From UBA8828 sp964510855 (GTDB lineage Bacteria > Verrucomicrobiota > Verrucomicrobiia > Opitutales > UBA953): a DNA stretch of 22,075 bases. Positions 7,448 to 14,462 of this stretch are shown here, in pieces. The notes under the pieces were generated by a model, which worked only from the letters and a program-made list of their open reading frames with translations, ran no database searches and was not told where the DNA came from. Positions within the stretch are counted from its first letter, which is position 1; each line of letters starts with the position of its first letter. The translations under genes were made by a program, and so were the position numbers. The stretch lies in contig CAZEDB010000025.1 in the NCBI GenBank assembly GCA_964510855.1, positions 1 through 22,075 of the forward strand, written 5' to 3'.

Positions 7448-10066
7448 GTGAGCAAAAAAATCCCATCCAAGAAAAAAACCGCACCCGCCGCCTCTGGCTC
7501 GGGCAAGACCCTCGTCATTGCTGAGAAGCCCTCCGTCGCGGCGGACTTAGCTAAAGTTCTGAAGGTGCCCAAGGTGGGCGATGCTTATGAAAACGAGCAG
7601 TGGGTGATCTCCTCGGCGGTCGGCCACCTGGTCGAACTGAAGGAGCCCCATGAATTAAATCCGGAGTGGAAGGGGTGGACATTAAAGTCCTTACCGATTT
7701 TGCCCGAAGTCCTAATGGGCTCACTGAGCAAAGGCATCTTGCGGGTTCGGGAGGAGCGGAGCTCGTCGGAACGCTTCCATCATCTGAAGAAACTTTTGCT
7801 GCGCGAGGACATTACCTCGGTAGTCAATGCCTGCGATGCGGGGCGTGAAGGTGAACTCATCTTCCATATGATCACGACCCTGGCCGGCTCACGCTTGCCT
7901 GAACGTCGTCTCTGGCTGACGAGCATGACGCCGTCGGCGATTCGTGAGTCCTTTGATCGCTTATTGGAGCCTGCAGAAAAAGCAGGTCTACGGGCGTCGT
8001 CGATTTGCCGTTCGCAATCAGACTGGCTGATTGGACTGAACATGACGCGCTGCGCCACGAAGATGGTCGGGGGCGGTCGCATCTCGAAGGAAAGCGTCCA
8101 CCCCGTTGGCCGCGTCCAAACCCCCACCCTGATGCTCATTGTTCGACGCGAGCATGAGATCCGTAACTTCAAGCCCGTCACTTTCTGGAAAGTTGAAGCC
8201 GACCTCGGCGTTAAAGCCGGCCACTTCAAAGGCACGGCTCAAGTCCCAGGCGTAACCGAACGAAAAGAAGCGGAACGCTTTTACGATGAAGCCCAAGCTC
8301 AAGCTGTTGCCACTGAAGCCCGCGCTCTCGGCGTCGGTACAGTTAGCGACGAGCGTAAACCCAAGAAGGACAGTGCCCCTCGACTCTTCGACCTCACCAC
8401 CCTGCAGCGCGAAGCGAACCGTCGTTTCGGCTTCGCAGCTAAAACCACGCTAGGTATCGCCCAATCGCTCTACGAACGCCACAAGGCCCTCACCTACCCT
8501 CGCACCGACTCCAGTCACCTGCCAGAGGATTATGTGCCGACGGCGAAGACGGTACTCGAAGCCCTGAGCGGGGCGCACAGTGCGGGGAGCTTTGCTCGCG
8601 AAGCACTTGACCAAGGTTGGGTCGATCGTGCCGGTAAGCGGGTCTTTGATAACGCCAAGGTCAGTGACCACTTTGCCATCGTACCCACCGGAACCATTCC
8701 CCAGGGCTTAGATGATATTGAGCGGAAGATTTTTGACTTAGTAACCCGTCGTTTCATCGCCGTCTTCTTCCCGATGGCGGAGTTTGAAGAAACCGTACGC
8801 ACCACCTTAGTAGGTTCGCACACGTTCCGTACCACAGGTAAAGTACTCGTGGTTGCAGGTTGGCGCGCCGTCTGGGGCCAAGAAGCTGAGGCTGAAGAAG
8901 ACCGCGACAAAGAAGGGGCAACGACCTTACCTGCCTTGACCGCAGCTGATGGCCAACCCCCACAAGCCAAGGTACACGAATTAGACGTCAAGCAAGACGC
9001 CACCAAGCCCCCGGCCCGTTACAATGAAGGCTCCTTGCTCGGCGCGATGGAAAATGCCGGCAAGCTAGTGGACGACGAAGCGCTGGCCGAAGTCATGAAA
9101 GATCGTGGACTCGGTACTCCGGCCACGCGTGCCGCTACCATTGAAGGTCTGATTCGTCAGAAGTACATTGAACGCCAAGGTAAGGAGCTCCTGCCCACGG
9201 CTAAGGCCTTCAAACTTGAAACCTTCCTAATCAAGAATGAGTTGCTCGTACTCGCTGACCCGCAGCTGACCGGAGAGTGGGAACATAAGTTACGCGAGAT
9301 GGAGCGGGGTCGTATGACCGCCGAAGCGTTCATGCGCGGCATTCATGCGACTGCCGCCCAGATGACGCAGCAGGTGAAGGAAGGCTTAGACAAGGGCTCG
9401 ATGACCGAAGTGCTCAAACCTGAGGTCCTTTCCCCAGGAGGCACACCGATGCTGTTTGATGACCGCAAATATCTTTCGGCTGAAACCGTGGTTCAGGGCA
9501 AAAAAACTGTCCCAGCCGTCGTGGTCTACCGCGAACTCGGAGGCAAACCCGTCGATGCGGAATTACTTCGTGAGTTGCTGACGAAAAAACGTCTCGGGCC
9601 TTTCCATGACTTCCGTTCATTAAAGTCGGGCCGCAACTATTCTGGCTACATCAAGCTCGAGGACGTTAAAGGTCAGCTCAAGTCTGCCCTCGACCTCCCT
9701 CCTCGCGAAGGTGACCCCGACGGTGCGCCGTTTGATCCTAGCTGGCCCGTCTTAGGCAACTGCCCCGTAAGCGGCCTGCCCGTGCAACAAACGCCCGCCG
9801 CCGGCTATCGCGTCTGCCCCGCCAAAGCCCGCGAAGCCGGAGCCAAGAAAACCTTTAGTCTTAATTCAGTGATGCTGCAGTCGCCCATCACGCCCGAGGA
9901 GATTACCGATTTACTCGGAGCCAAAGGTCGGACTGCGGAGAAGCGCTTTATCTCTAATCGCACTAAACGCCCCTTCAACGCCTGGCTCGTTCCGGATAAG
10001 GAAAAGGGTTGGTGGTTCGCTTTCCCTCCGCGTAAGGCAAAAGGGCCGAAGGCGAAGGAGGAGTAG
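7448..10066 (+). CDS. topB: DNA topoisomerase III-like (type IA, TopB family)
   Basis: Type IA topoisomerase that passes single DNA strands to relax or decatenate DNA. After a lysine-rich start comes the TOPRIM domain with LVIAEKPSVAADLA (Glu26) and NACDAGREGELI (130-136), the form seen in the TopB subfamily. The catalytic tyrosine is Tyr350 in ALTYPRTDSSHLP. GTPATRAATIEGLI follows, and LADPQLTGEWEHKL marks the end of the core. The C-terminal third carries topoisomerase C-terminal repeat-like sequence. It also has a degenerate zinc-ribbon-like stretch NCPVSGLPV...GYRVCP in which one Cys pair is incomplete. At 872 residues it is longer than E. coli TopB (653). The start is GTG 7448, 32 bases after the aminotransferase stop. 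No Shine-Dalgarno is visible. Confidence 0.9.
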   Translation: MSKKIPSKKKTAPAASGSGKTLVIAEKPSVAADLAKVLKVPKVGDAYENEQWVISSAVGHLVELKEPHELNPEWKGWTLKSLPILPEVLMGSLSKGILRVREERSSSERFHHLKKLLLREDITSVVNACDAGREGELIFHMITTLAGSRLPERRLWLTSMTPSAIRESFDRLLEPAEKAGLRASSICRSQSDWLIGLNMTRCATKMVGGGRISKESVHPVGRVQTPTLMLIVRREHEIRNFKPVTFWKVEADLGVKAGHFKGTAQVPGVTERKEAERFYDEAQAQAVATEARALGVGTVSDERKPKKDSAPRLFDLTTLQREANRRFGFAAKTTLGIAQSLYERHKALTYPRTDSSHLPEDYVPTAKTVLEALSGAHSAGSFAREALDQGWVDRAGKRVFDNAKVSDHFAIVPTGTIPQGLDDIERKIFDLVTRRFIAVFFPMAEFEETVRTTLVGSHTFRTTGKVLVVAGWRAVWGQEAEAEEDRDKEGATTLPALTAADGQPPQAKVHELDVKQDATKPPARYNEGSLLGAMENAGKLVDDEALAEVMKDRGLGTPATRAATIEGLIRQKYIERQGKELLPTAKAFKLETFLIKNELLVLADPQLTGEWEHKLREMERGRMTAEAFMRGIHATAAQMTQQVKEGLDKGSMTEVLKPEVLSPGGTPMLFDDRKYLSAETVVQGKKTVPAVVVYRELGGKPVDAELLRELLTKKRLGPFHDFRSLKSGRNYSGYIKLEDVKGQLKSALDLPPREGDPDGAPFDPSWPVLGNCPVSGLPVQQTPAAGYRVCPAKAREAGAKKTFSLNSVMLQSPITPEEITDLLGAKGRTAEKRFISNRTKRPFNAWLVPDKEKGWWFAFPPRKAKGPKAKEE

Positions 10067-10394
10067 GGAGTTGGGATTAGGGATAAGAGATGAGGGATGG
10101 CTAACTAATCAGCTAGAAGGGCTATAATTTGGATGAGGGATTAGAGACGAGGGATAAGAGATCGGAAGCTAACGAGCTATAGGGCTAAAGAGCTAAAAAT
10201 GAGATGAGAGATTAGGGGTAAGAGAAATGTTGGCCTAATGGCTAACGAGCTATCCGGCTAGCTGGTCATGTTCAAAGCTACAGAGCTATAGAGCCATTCT
10301 TCCTCTTCTGCTGAACTCAGCAGTTACCGCAGTCACCGCAGTTACCGCAGTGTCTCTCATCTCTTATCTCTAATCCCTCATCTCGCATCTGACC
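10067..10394. repeat. Repeat-filled convergent intergenic region
   Basis: About 330 bases between convergent genes with no plausible ORF. It opens with GGGATTAGGGATAAGAG continuing to 10094, and its inverted counterpart sits at 10356-10377. The two arms match at 21 of 22 positions with a 261-base spacer. Further diverged copies lie near 10137-10162 and 10201-10226. GCTA-rich text is interspersed, with GCTAACGAGCTAT twice (10168-10180, 10241-10253). CAGCTAGAAGGGCT (10110-10123) recurs at 12136-12149. Three TTACCGCAG-type units are at 10324-10350. No T-rich terminator hairpin is obvious. Confidence 0.85.
10324..10350. repeat. Second TTACCGCAG 9-bp array
   Basis: Three exact-period units: TTACCGCAG (10324-10332), TCACCGCAG (10333-10341), TTACCGCAG (10342-10350). 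The middle TCA variant parallels the TCACAGCTG unit of the array at 13-48. The array abuts the right arm of the inverted GGGATTAG-type repeat. Confidence 0.85.
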
Positions 10395-11171
10395 TTACTT
10401 CCACTCCGACTCCCAAGCTTGACGAGGAATACGGAGAGAAGGAGGCAAGCGAAGGTCGTCTTCAAGTTGACGGAGAAATTCTAATTCAAAGGGCGAGCCA
10501 TCGCGAATCTTGCTGAGCGTCTCAATCCAAATGGGGCGGAAGTAAGCGTAGGCTTCTCGAGGCTTACCGCCATCGCGCAATAAACGCGCGGCAAAGAAAG
10601 GGGCATACCAAGAACACGGAGGCAGCGCATAGGCACGACGGTAGTACTCGGCCGAGGCTAAAGGATTAAGTAATTTAGTTTCTGCCAAGTAACCTGCGAC
10701 CAAGAGTAACGACGAAGGCTTTCGCGCTACCGGCACCCCTTCTTCCAAACCCTCAATCGCCTTATGGGCATAGCGTTCAAAAGTACGCTGCTGCTCGGCC
10801 TCAGAAACCACATGGTAACCCCCGCGGGCGCGAATTTCCCAGTGAGCCATATCCAACCCGACAATATTGCCTCGGCCCTCCCAGAATCCGGTAGCATGAG
10901 GATCGAGCAAACAGGCGAGACGCAGAAGTGCCTCACAACCGCGGTCACGCCGTTCCCATTTAACATAGGCACGAATCCAGGTGAGATCGGCGAGGAGGGG
11001 ACGGAACCCACCGAGCAAACCAAGGATTGCACCCTGCCCCGTGGTCAGTTCCAAGTCAGCTCGACGTAATTCAGGCACCGCGCGCCGTGCCGAAGCCCAG
11101 CCTCGATCGCCCAACCAACCTGCAGTCAAAACTGCAGATAGTAAAATCACGATGAGCCCGAAGCGCCGCAT
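10395..11171 (-). CDS. Membrane-anchored TPR-like protein of unknown function
   Basis: I cannot name a gene. The 258-residue protein opens with MRRFG and one hydrophobic segment (about residues 5-20), then GWASARRA, which could be a signal-peptide cleavage site or a membrane anchor. The following stretch LGLLGGFRPLLADLTWIRAY resembles, from memory, a motif at the start of TPR-containing proteins found beside ABC-2 transporter genes in several phyla. Helical repeat-like segments follow: EALLRLACLLDP, ERYAHKAIEGLEEG, ASAEYYRRAYALP and REAYAYFRPIW. It lies three bases after the ABC-2 permease stop, so both are almost certainly co-transcribed. An accessory role at the periplasmic face of that transporter is an inference from position only. 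Confidence 0.72.
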   Translation of the reverse strand: MRRFGLIVILLSAVLTAGWLGDRGWASARRAVPELRRADLELTTGQGAILGLLGGFRPLLADLTWIRAYVKWERRDRGCEALLRLACLLDPHATGFWEGRGNIVGLDMAHWEIRARGGYHVVSEAEQQRTFERYAHKAIEGLEEGVPVARKPSSLLLVAGYLAETKLLNPLASAEYYRRAYALPPCSWYAPFFAARLLRDGGKPREAYAYFRPIWIETLSKIRDGSPFELEFLRQLEDDLRLPPSLRIPRQAWESEWK

Positions 11172-11174
11172 AGC

Positions 11175-11999
11175 TTAGATTTCGCGACGCTTAAAAGCGA
11201 GGCAACCAAGCCACAATACCAGCCCAAGGGTGAACCCGCCAGCGAGTGCAGGGTGCGTGACCATCGCAAGGTCGGCTGAACTGGGGGCCAACACAAGGGT
11301 TTCGCCGAGATTGTACATTTGCAGGTTAGGGAATACGCGGGAGGCAACCCAGAGCCCAACCCAGAGAATGCCTTCAGTGTCGGGCCGTTGCAGGGCGTCT
11401 TGTGCAATCCAGATCAATTGCCCAGCCAACACCGCCATCGACCCAACGACCACGGTATAAAGAAAGGTACGGCTCAATGAACCGATCAACAGGGTAATGG
11501 CGGCAATAACCCCGAGGCGTAAAATCTGTAAACTGGCATGCGCTAATAAACCTAAAGGACTGACCTCAGGTGGGTCTAAATTTAAACGCACGGCTCGAGC
11601 AGCGACATCGGGCTCACGGATGAGAAGCAAGACACCAATCAAAAGTGTCAGGGCGACGGCGAAGATGGCGAGAACAGCCCAGGCACCTAAAAACTTTCCT
11701 AAGAGGAACTCTGCCCTTCCCACTGGCTTCGCGAGCAAGGTTAAGGCGGTGCGGTTATCGAGTTCAGCGTAAAGCAACTGCGCCGGGAGAACCACGGCAA
11801 GAATCGAGCCAAAGAGTAAGGTTACGCCAAAACCTAAATCGGCGAGGAACTTAAGTTCGCCACTCCCAAAATCGATCGCACGCAGGGGAAGCGCAGCGAG
11901 CGCGAGGGCCAGGCCGAGCACGAGTAGAAAACCAAAGAATCGCTGACGAACCGCCTCCAAGAAGGTGACACGGGCGAGAGTGAAAAGACGGGAGAGCAT
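11175..11999 (-). CDS. ABC-2 type transporter permease
   Basis: Integral membrane subunit of an ABC transporter that exports or otherwise acts on an unknown substrate. The N-terminus MLSRLFTLARVTFLEAVRQRFF is a typical amphipathic start of this family. About six membrane segments are visible: FGFLLVLGLALALAALPL, TLLFGSILAVVLPAQLL, WAVLAIFAVALTLLIGVLLL, LGVIAAITLLIGSL, LYTVVVGSMAVLAGQLIW, and the C-terminal FTLGLVLWLGCLAF. ELDNRTALTLLAKPVGRAEFLLGKFLG between TM2 and TM3 is the conserved cytoplasmic loop of NosY/ABC2 permeases. It sits downstream of the ATPase gene on the same strand, separated by about 324 bases of repeat and assembly gap. Three bases separate it from the TPR-like gene. Length 274 is normal. 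Confidence 0.85.
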   Translation of the reverse strand: MLSRLFTLARVTFLEAVRQRFFGFLLVLGLALALAALPLRAIDFGSGELKFLADLGFGVTLLFGSILAVVLPAQLLYAELDNRTALTLLAKPVGRAEFLLGKFLGAWAVLAIFAVALTLLIGVLLLIREPDVAARAVRLNLDPPEVSPLGLLAHASLQILRLGVIAAITLLIGSLSRTFLYTVVVGSMAVLAGQLIWIAQDALQRPDTEGILWVGLWVASRVFPNLQMYNLGETLVLAPSSADLAMVTHPALAGGFTLGLVLWLGCLAFKRREI

Positions 12000-12323
12000 G
12001 GGTGCGGCAGAGGTAGAAAGTAGAAGGTAAAAAGTATAAGGGGTGGGAAATTACAAAGGGGGCGAAGAACGAAAATGGGTAGCTGGGGGTGAAATTAAAA
12101 ATTAAGAATTAAAAATTAAAAAGGGGGTGGTTAAACAGCTAGAAGGGCTGGAAATTGGGATTAGAGANNNNNNNNNNNNNNNNNNNNNNNNNNNNNNNNN
12201 NNNNNNNNNNNNNNNNNNNNNNNNNNNNNNNNNNNNNNNNNNNNNNNNNNNNNNNNNNNNNNNNNNNTTCGTTTTTCATTCTTCGTTTCTTTCTACCTTC
12301 TACTTTCTACTCTTCCCTACCCC
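12000..12323. repeat. Repeat-rich spacer interrupted by an assembly gap
   Basis: This spacer separates the ABC ATPase and permease genes. A 17-base string GTAGAAAGTAGAAGGTA (12013-12029) has a perfect inverted copy at 12294-12310, and weaker similarity continues inward. A period-7 AT array ATTAAAA/ATTAAGA spans 12094-12121. CAGCTAGAAGGGCT (12136-12149) and GGGATTAGAGA (12157-12167) belong to the families in 10067-10394. The N run begins inside the latter. No gene is seen. Apparent ORFs crossing the Ns are not credible. Confidence 0.85.
12168..12267. other. Assembly gap (100 N)
   Basis: Exactly 100 N, the conventional placeholder for a scaffold gap of unknown size. The true length and content are unknown. 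The left edge lies inside a GGGATTAGAGA dispersed repeat, which explains why assembly broke there. Confidence 0.99.
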
Positions 12324-13181
12324 TCAATCTTTACTTCCCGTGACTAAACGACGGAAGAGGTCTTCGAGTGATTGCCGGGGGTGGGCGACACCGAGTACGC
12401 GGGCCCCAGCCGTAGCTAATGCAGCTTCAGCGGCTTCGCGGGCGGCGGGAGTTAAACCTTCGACGGTAATTTCATGACGGTCACGACGGGCCAGGACGTC
12501 ATCAAGCGCGCCTTCGAGCACCAAGCGGCCGCGATCCATAATCGCTACTCGATCGCACACTTGCTCGACTTGACCTAAGAGGTGAGAGCAAAGCACGACG
12601 GTCTTACCGCGGTCGCGCATGGCCCTAATCATCCGTCCGATAGCCCCCGAACCTACGGGATCAACCCCAGCGGTAGGCTCGTCTAAAATCACTAACTCAG
12701 GGTCATGCACGATGGCTTGGGCAAGACCGATGCGCTGCAACATACCCTTGGAATAGGTCCCGACCGTGCGCGCGCCTGCTTCCGTCATGTCAGCAAGGGC
12801 CAGAGCTTCTTCAACTGCAGTTGCGAGTTGGTTTTCTTGCACGCCACTGAGCTGGGCGCACAGCCGCACTAATTCACGTCCGGTTAAAAAACGATGGAAG
12901 TAAGGTGCTTCAGGTAAGAAACCGACCCGAGCGCGGATGGCAGGTGAAGCGGTGGGATCACCGAGGAGGGAGAAACTCCCAGAGGTTGCTGAAACCAGTC
13001 CGAGTACAATTTTAAGGGTGGTACTTTTACCACAACCATTGGGGCCAAGGAGGCCGACGACTTGTCCGCGAGGAACGCTAAACGAAACCTGGTCGACGGC
13101 GCGCAACTTGACGCCGCGTAAACCAATACGGAAGTCCTTGGTTAGGTTACGAACTTCTAAGGCAGGCGGTAAGGGTGTCAT
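12324..13181 (-). CDS. ABC transporter ATP-binding protein
   Basis: Cytoplasmic ATPase that would power the ABC-2 permease encoded downstream. Motifs in order: Walker A GPNGCGKST (46-54), the Q-loop region near GFLPEAPYFHRFLTG (88-101), signature YSKGMLQR (143-150), Walker B LVILDEPTAGVDP (163-175, catalytic Glu168) and the switch His200 in LCSHLL. The C-terminal ~70 residues (LVLEGALDDVLARRDRHEITVEGL onward) form the accessory domain common to CcmA/NatA-like exporters. Length 285 is normal for the CcmA/NatA type. Its ATG overlaps the acylphosphatase stop by four bases (ATGA), so translation is probably coupled to that gene. Substrate is unknown. Confidence 0.9.
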   Translation of the reverse strand: MTPLPPALEVRNLTKDFRIGLRGVKLRAVDQVSFSVPRGQVVGLLGPNGCGKSTTLKIVLGLVSATSGSFSLLGDPTASPAIRARVGFLPEAPYFHRFLTGRELVRLCAQLSGVQENQLATAVEEALALADMTEAGARTVGTYSKGMLQRIGLAQAIVHDPELVILDEPTAGVDPVGSGAIGRMIRAMRDRGKTVVLCSHLLGQVEQVCDRVAIMDRGRLVLEGALDDVLARRDRHEITVEGLTPAAREAAEAALATAGARVLGVAHPRQSLEDLFRRLVTGSKD

Positions 13182-13465
13182 AAGGGAGCACGAAGGGTGA
13201 AACGATCGCAGGTGCGAAGCCCATGAAAGGCGCGAACTTCTGTCCCTCTAATATGACCCTCAAGTCGTTCGGCAACCCCGACGAGAAAGGCCTCAACTTC
13301 AGGCTCTGAGCCTTCAGCATGTAAGTGCACCCGGCCGTCAGCCAGGTTCTCAACATAGCCCGTCACCTCATACCCCCGGGCCACCGCCAGCACTTCGGCA
13401 CGAAAGCCCACGCCCTGTACCCGGCCACTATACCAGGCGTCGCGATGGGAGACATGGGTTGACAT
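13178..13465 (-). CDS. acyP: Acylphosphatase
   Basis: Small cytoplasmic enzyme hydrolysing carboxyl-phosphate anhydrides such as acetyl phosphate. The signature GRVQGVGFR (residues 14-22), with the phosphate-binding Arg at its end, is intact. The catalytic Asn appears in VTGYVENLADGRVHL. EGSEPEVEAFL matches the second family signature region. Its 95 residues are the normal length. ATG 13465 gives an N-terminus (MSTHVSHRDAWYSG) that fits the family. It is first in the minus-strand run and overlaps the ABC ATPase gene by four bases. It is divergent from tatA, with a 57-base gap containing an inverted repeat. Confidence 0.93.
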   Translation of the reverse strand: MSTHVSHRDAWYSGRVQGVGFRAEVLAVARGYEVTGYVENLADGRVHLHAEGSEPEVEAFLVGVAERLEGHIRGTEVRAFHGLRTCDRFTLRAPL

Positions 13466-13490
13466 TCGGGGGAGTCGTGAGAAATTGAAG

Positions 13491-13509
13491 GTAGGGCGCC
13501 CTGCCCTAC
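13491..13509. repeat. Inverted repeat in acyP/tatA divergent gap
   Basis: GTAGGGC (13491-13497), a five-base spacer GCCCT, then GCCCTAC (13503-13509): a perfect 7-bp stem in the 57-base region between divergent starts. It could be an operator, an RNA hairpin in the tatA leader, or a member of a dispersed short palindrome family. Within this window I found only this copy. Confidence 0.6.
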
Positions 13510-13522
13510 AACCGCAATCGCT

Positions 13523-13810
13523 ATGACCCTCCCCCTCCTCGTTCTCGACGGTCCCGTAGTATGGCTCATTCTTGGCCTTGCCCTTCTCCTTTTTGGCGGC
13601 TCCAAGCTGCCCGAGCTCGCCCGTGGTCTCGGCAAGGCAAAACGTGAATTTAAGAAGGCCTCTGAAGACGTCGAAGACGAGGTCCGCTCAGTCGTCGAAG
13701 AAGACGAGCGCCGCCTCAATCGTTTGCGTCAAATCGAGGAAGACGAGCGGGCTAAGATTCGGGCCAAGATTGAGGCCGAAGAGCGCGCCAAGAAGAACGA
13801 CCAGAACTAA
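13523..13810 (+). CDS. tatA: Sec-independent translocase subunit TatA/TatE
   Basis: Pore-forming subunit of the twin-arginine translocase, which moves folded proteins across the inner membrane. One N-terminal membrane helix (GPVVWLILGLALLLF, about 10-24) is followed by the hallmark FGGSKLPELARGLGKAKREFKKA: the FG hinge and amphipathic helix. A strongly charged, probably helical tail from about 46 to 95 (EDEVRSVVEEDERRL, EERAKKNDQN) follows. Length 95 is normal. It heads a tight run with ribE 14 bases downstream. TatB is similar in shape but usually longer, so TatA is the better call. TatC is not in the window. Confidence 0.88.
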   Translation: MTLPLLVLDGPVVWLILGLALLLFGGSKLPELARGLGKAKREFKKASEDVEDEVRSVVEEDERRLNRLRQIEEDERAKIRAKIEAEERAKKNDQN

Positions 13811-13824
13811 GGTTCAGCCAGCCC

Positions 13825-14430
13825 ATGTTTACCGGGCTTGTTGAGTCGAAGGCACGTTTGGTTGAATGGGCTAAAGGTCCAGAGGGTTCGCATCTTTTGC
13901 GTGCTGAGTCTGCTTTATATGAAGCGTGCCAAATCGGCGACAGCATTGCCCACAATGGTTGCTGCTTAACTTTGGCCCAACGCTCGGGTCGCCAAGCCGA
14001 GTTTCATCTCTTAGCCGAAACCCTACGCTGTACCAATCTGGGCGATTGCCGCCCGGGCAGTAGTTTAAACCTCGAGCGTAGCCTATTGCCCACGACCCGA
14101 CTGGGTGGACATTTCGTTACCGGCCATATTGACGCCACCGGCGAGGTGCGCCGCCTAGAAGCCCAAGGTGGGGATTACCTCCTAGAGGTCGCTGCCAGCC
14201 CTGAAATTTTAAAGCTCATTGTACCCAAGGGGTGCCTAGCGGTCGACGGCGTCTCCCTTACCGTGGCCGAGGTTACAGCAAGCAGCTTCACCCTCTGGCT
14301 CATCCCTCACACGCTAGAGGTTACCAACTTGGGCGAGCGTAAGGTGGGCGACCGGGTTAACCTCGAAACCGACCTTTTGGCGAAGTATGCGGCAAAATTA
14401 CTTTTGGGTACAAAGGTCAATTGCGTTTGA
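13825..14430 (+). CDS. ribE: Riboflavin synthase, alpha chain
   Basis: Condenses two molecules of 6,7-dimethyl-8-ribityllumazine to riboflavin and the pyrimidine precursor; called ribE or ribC depending on the naming tradition. MFTGLVES opens the first lumazine-binding repeat, with GDSIAHNGCCLTL (about 33-45). GHFVTGHIDATGEV (about 95-108) opens the second, with GCLAVDGVSLTV. The two-repeat layout and 201 residues match the family. No FMN-riboswitch-like structure is seen; the gene is only 14 bases after tatA and is likely expressed with it. The other rib genes are not present here. Confidence 0.94.
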   Translation: MFTGLVESKARLVEWAKGPEGSHLLRAESALYEACQIGDSIAHNGCCLTLAQRSGRQAEFHLLAETLRCTNLGDCRPGSSLNLERSLLPTTRLGGHFVTGHIDATGEVRRLEAQGGDYLLEVAASPEILKLIVPKGCLAVDGVSLTVAEVTASSFTLWLIPHTLEVTNLGERKVGDRVNLETDLLAKYAAKLLLGTKVNCV

Positions 14431-14462
14431 AAAATGACGCAGGGTCCACAACCCTACAAGTG

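Noticed and set aside
10123..10128. Perfect TATAAT promoter -10 box
   Set aside because: No -35-like hexamer lies 16-18 bases upstream and no plus-strand gene follows; it lies inside repeat text.
12127..12477. Plus-strand ORFs crossing the N run
   Set aside because: They are translated through unknown bases and overlap the ABC ATPase on the other strand.
13459..13487. TTGACA with GAAATT as promoter for tatA
   Set aside because: The -10 match is poor and the -35 lies inside the acyP start; too weak to list.
14421..14462. TTG 14421 as lipA start
   Set aside because: It overlaps ribE and adds 14 residues unlike LipA N-termini; ATG 14463 fits better.
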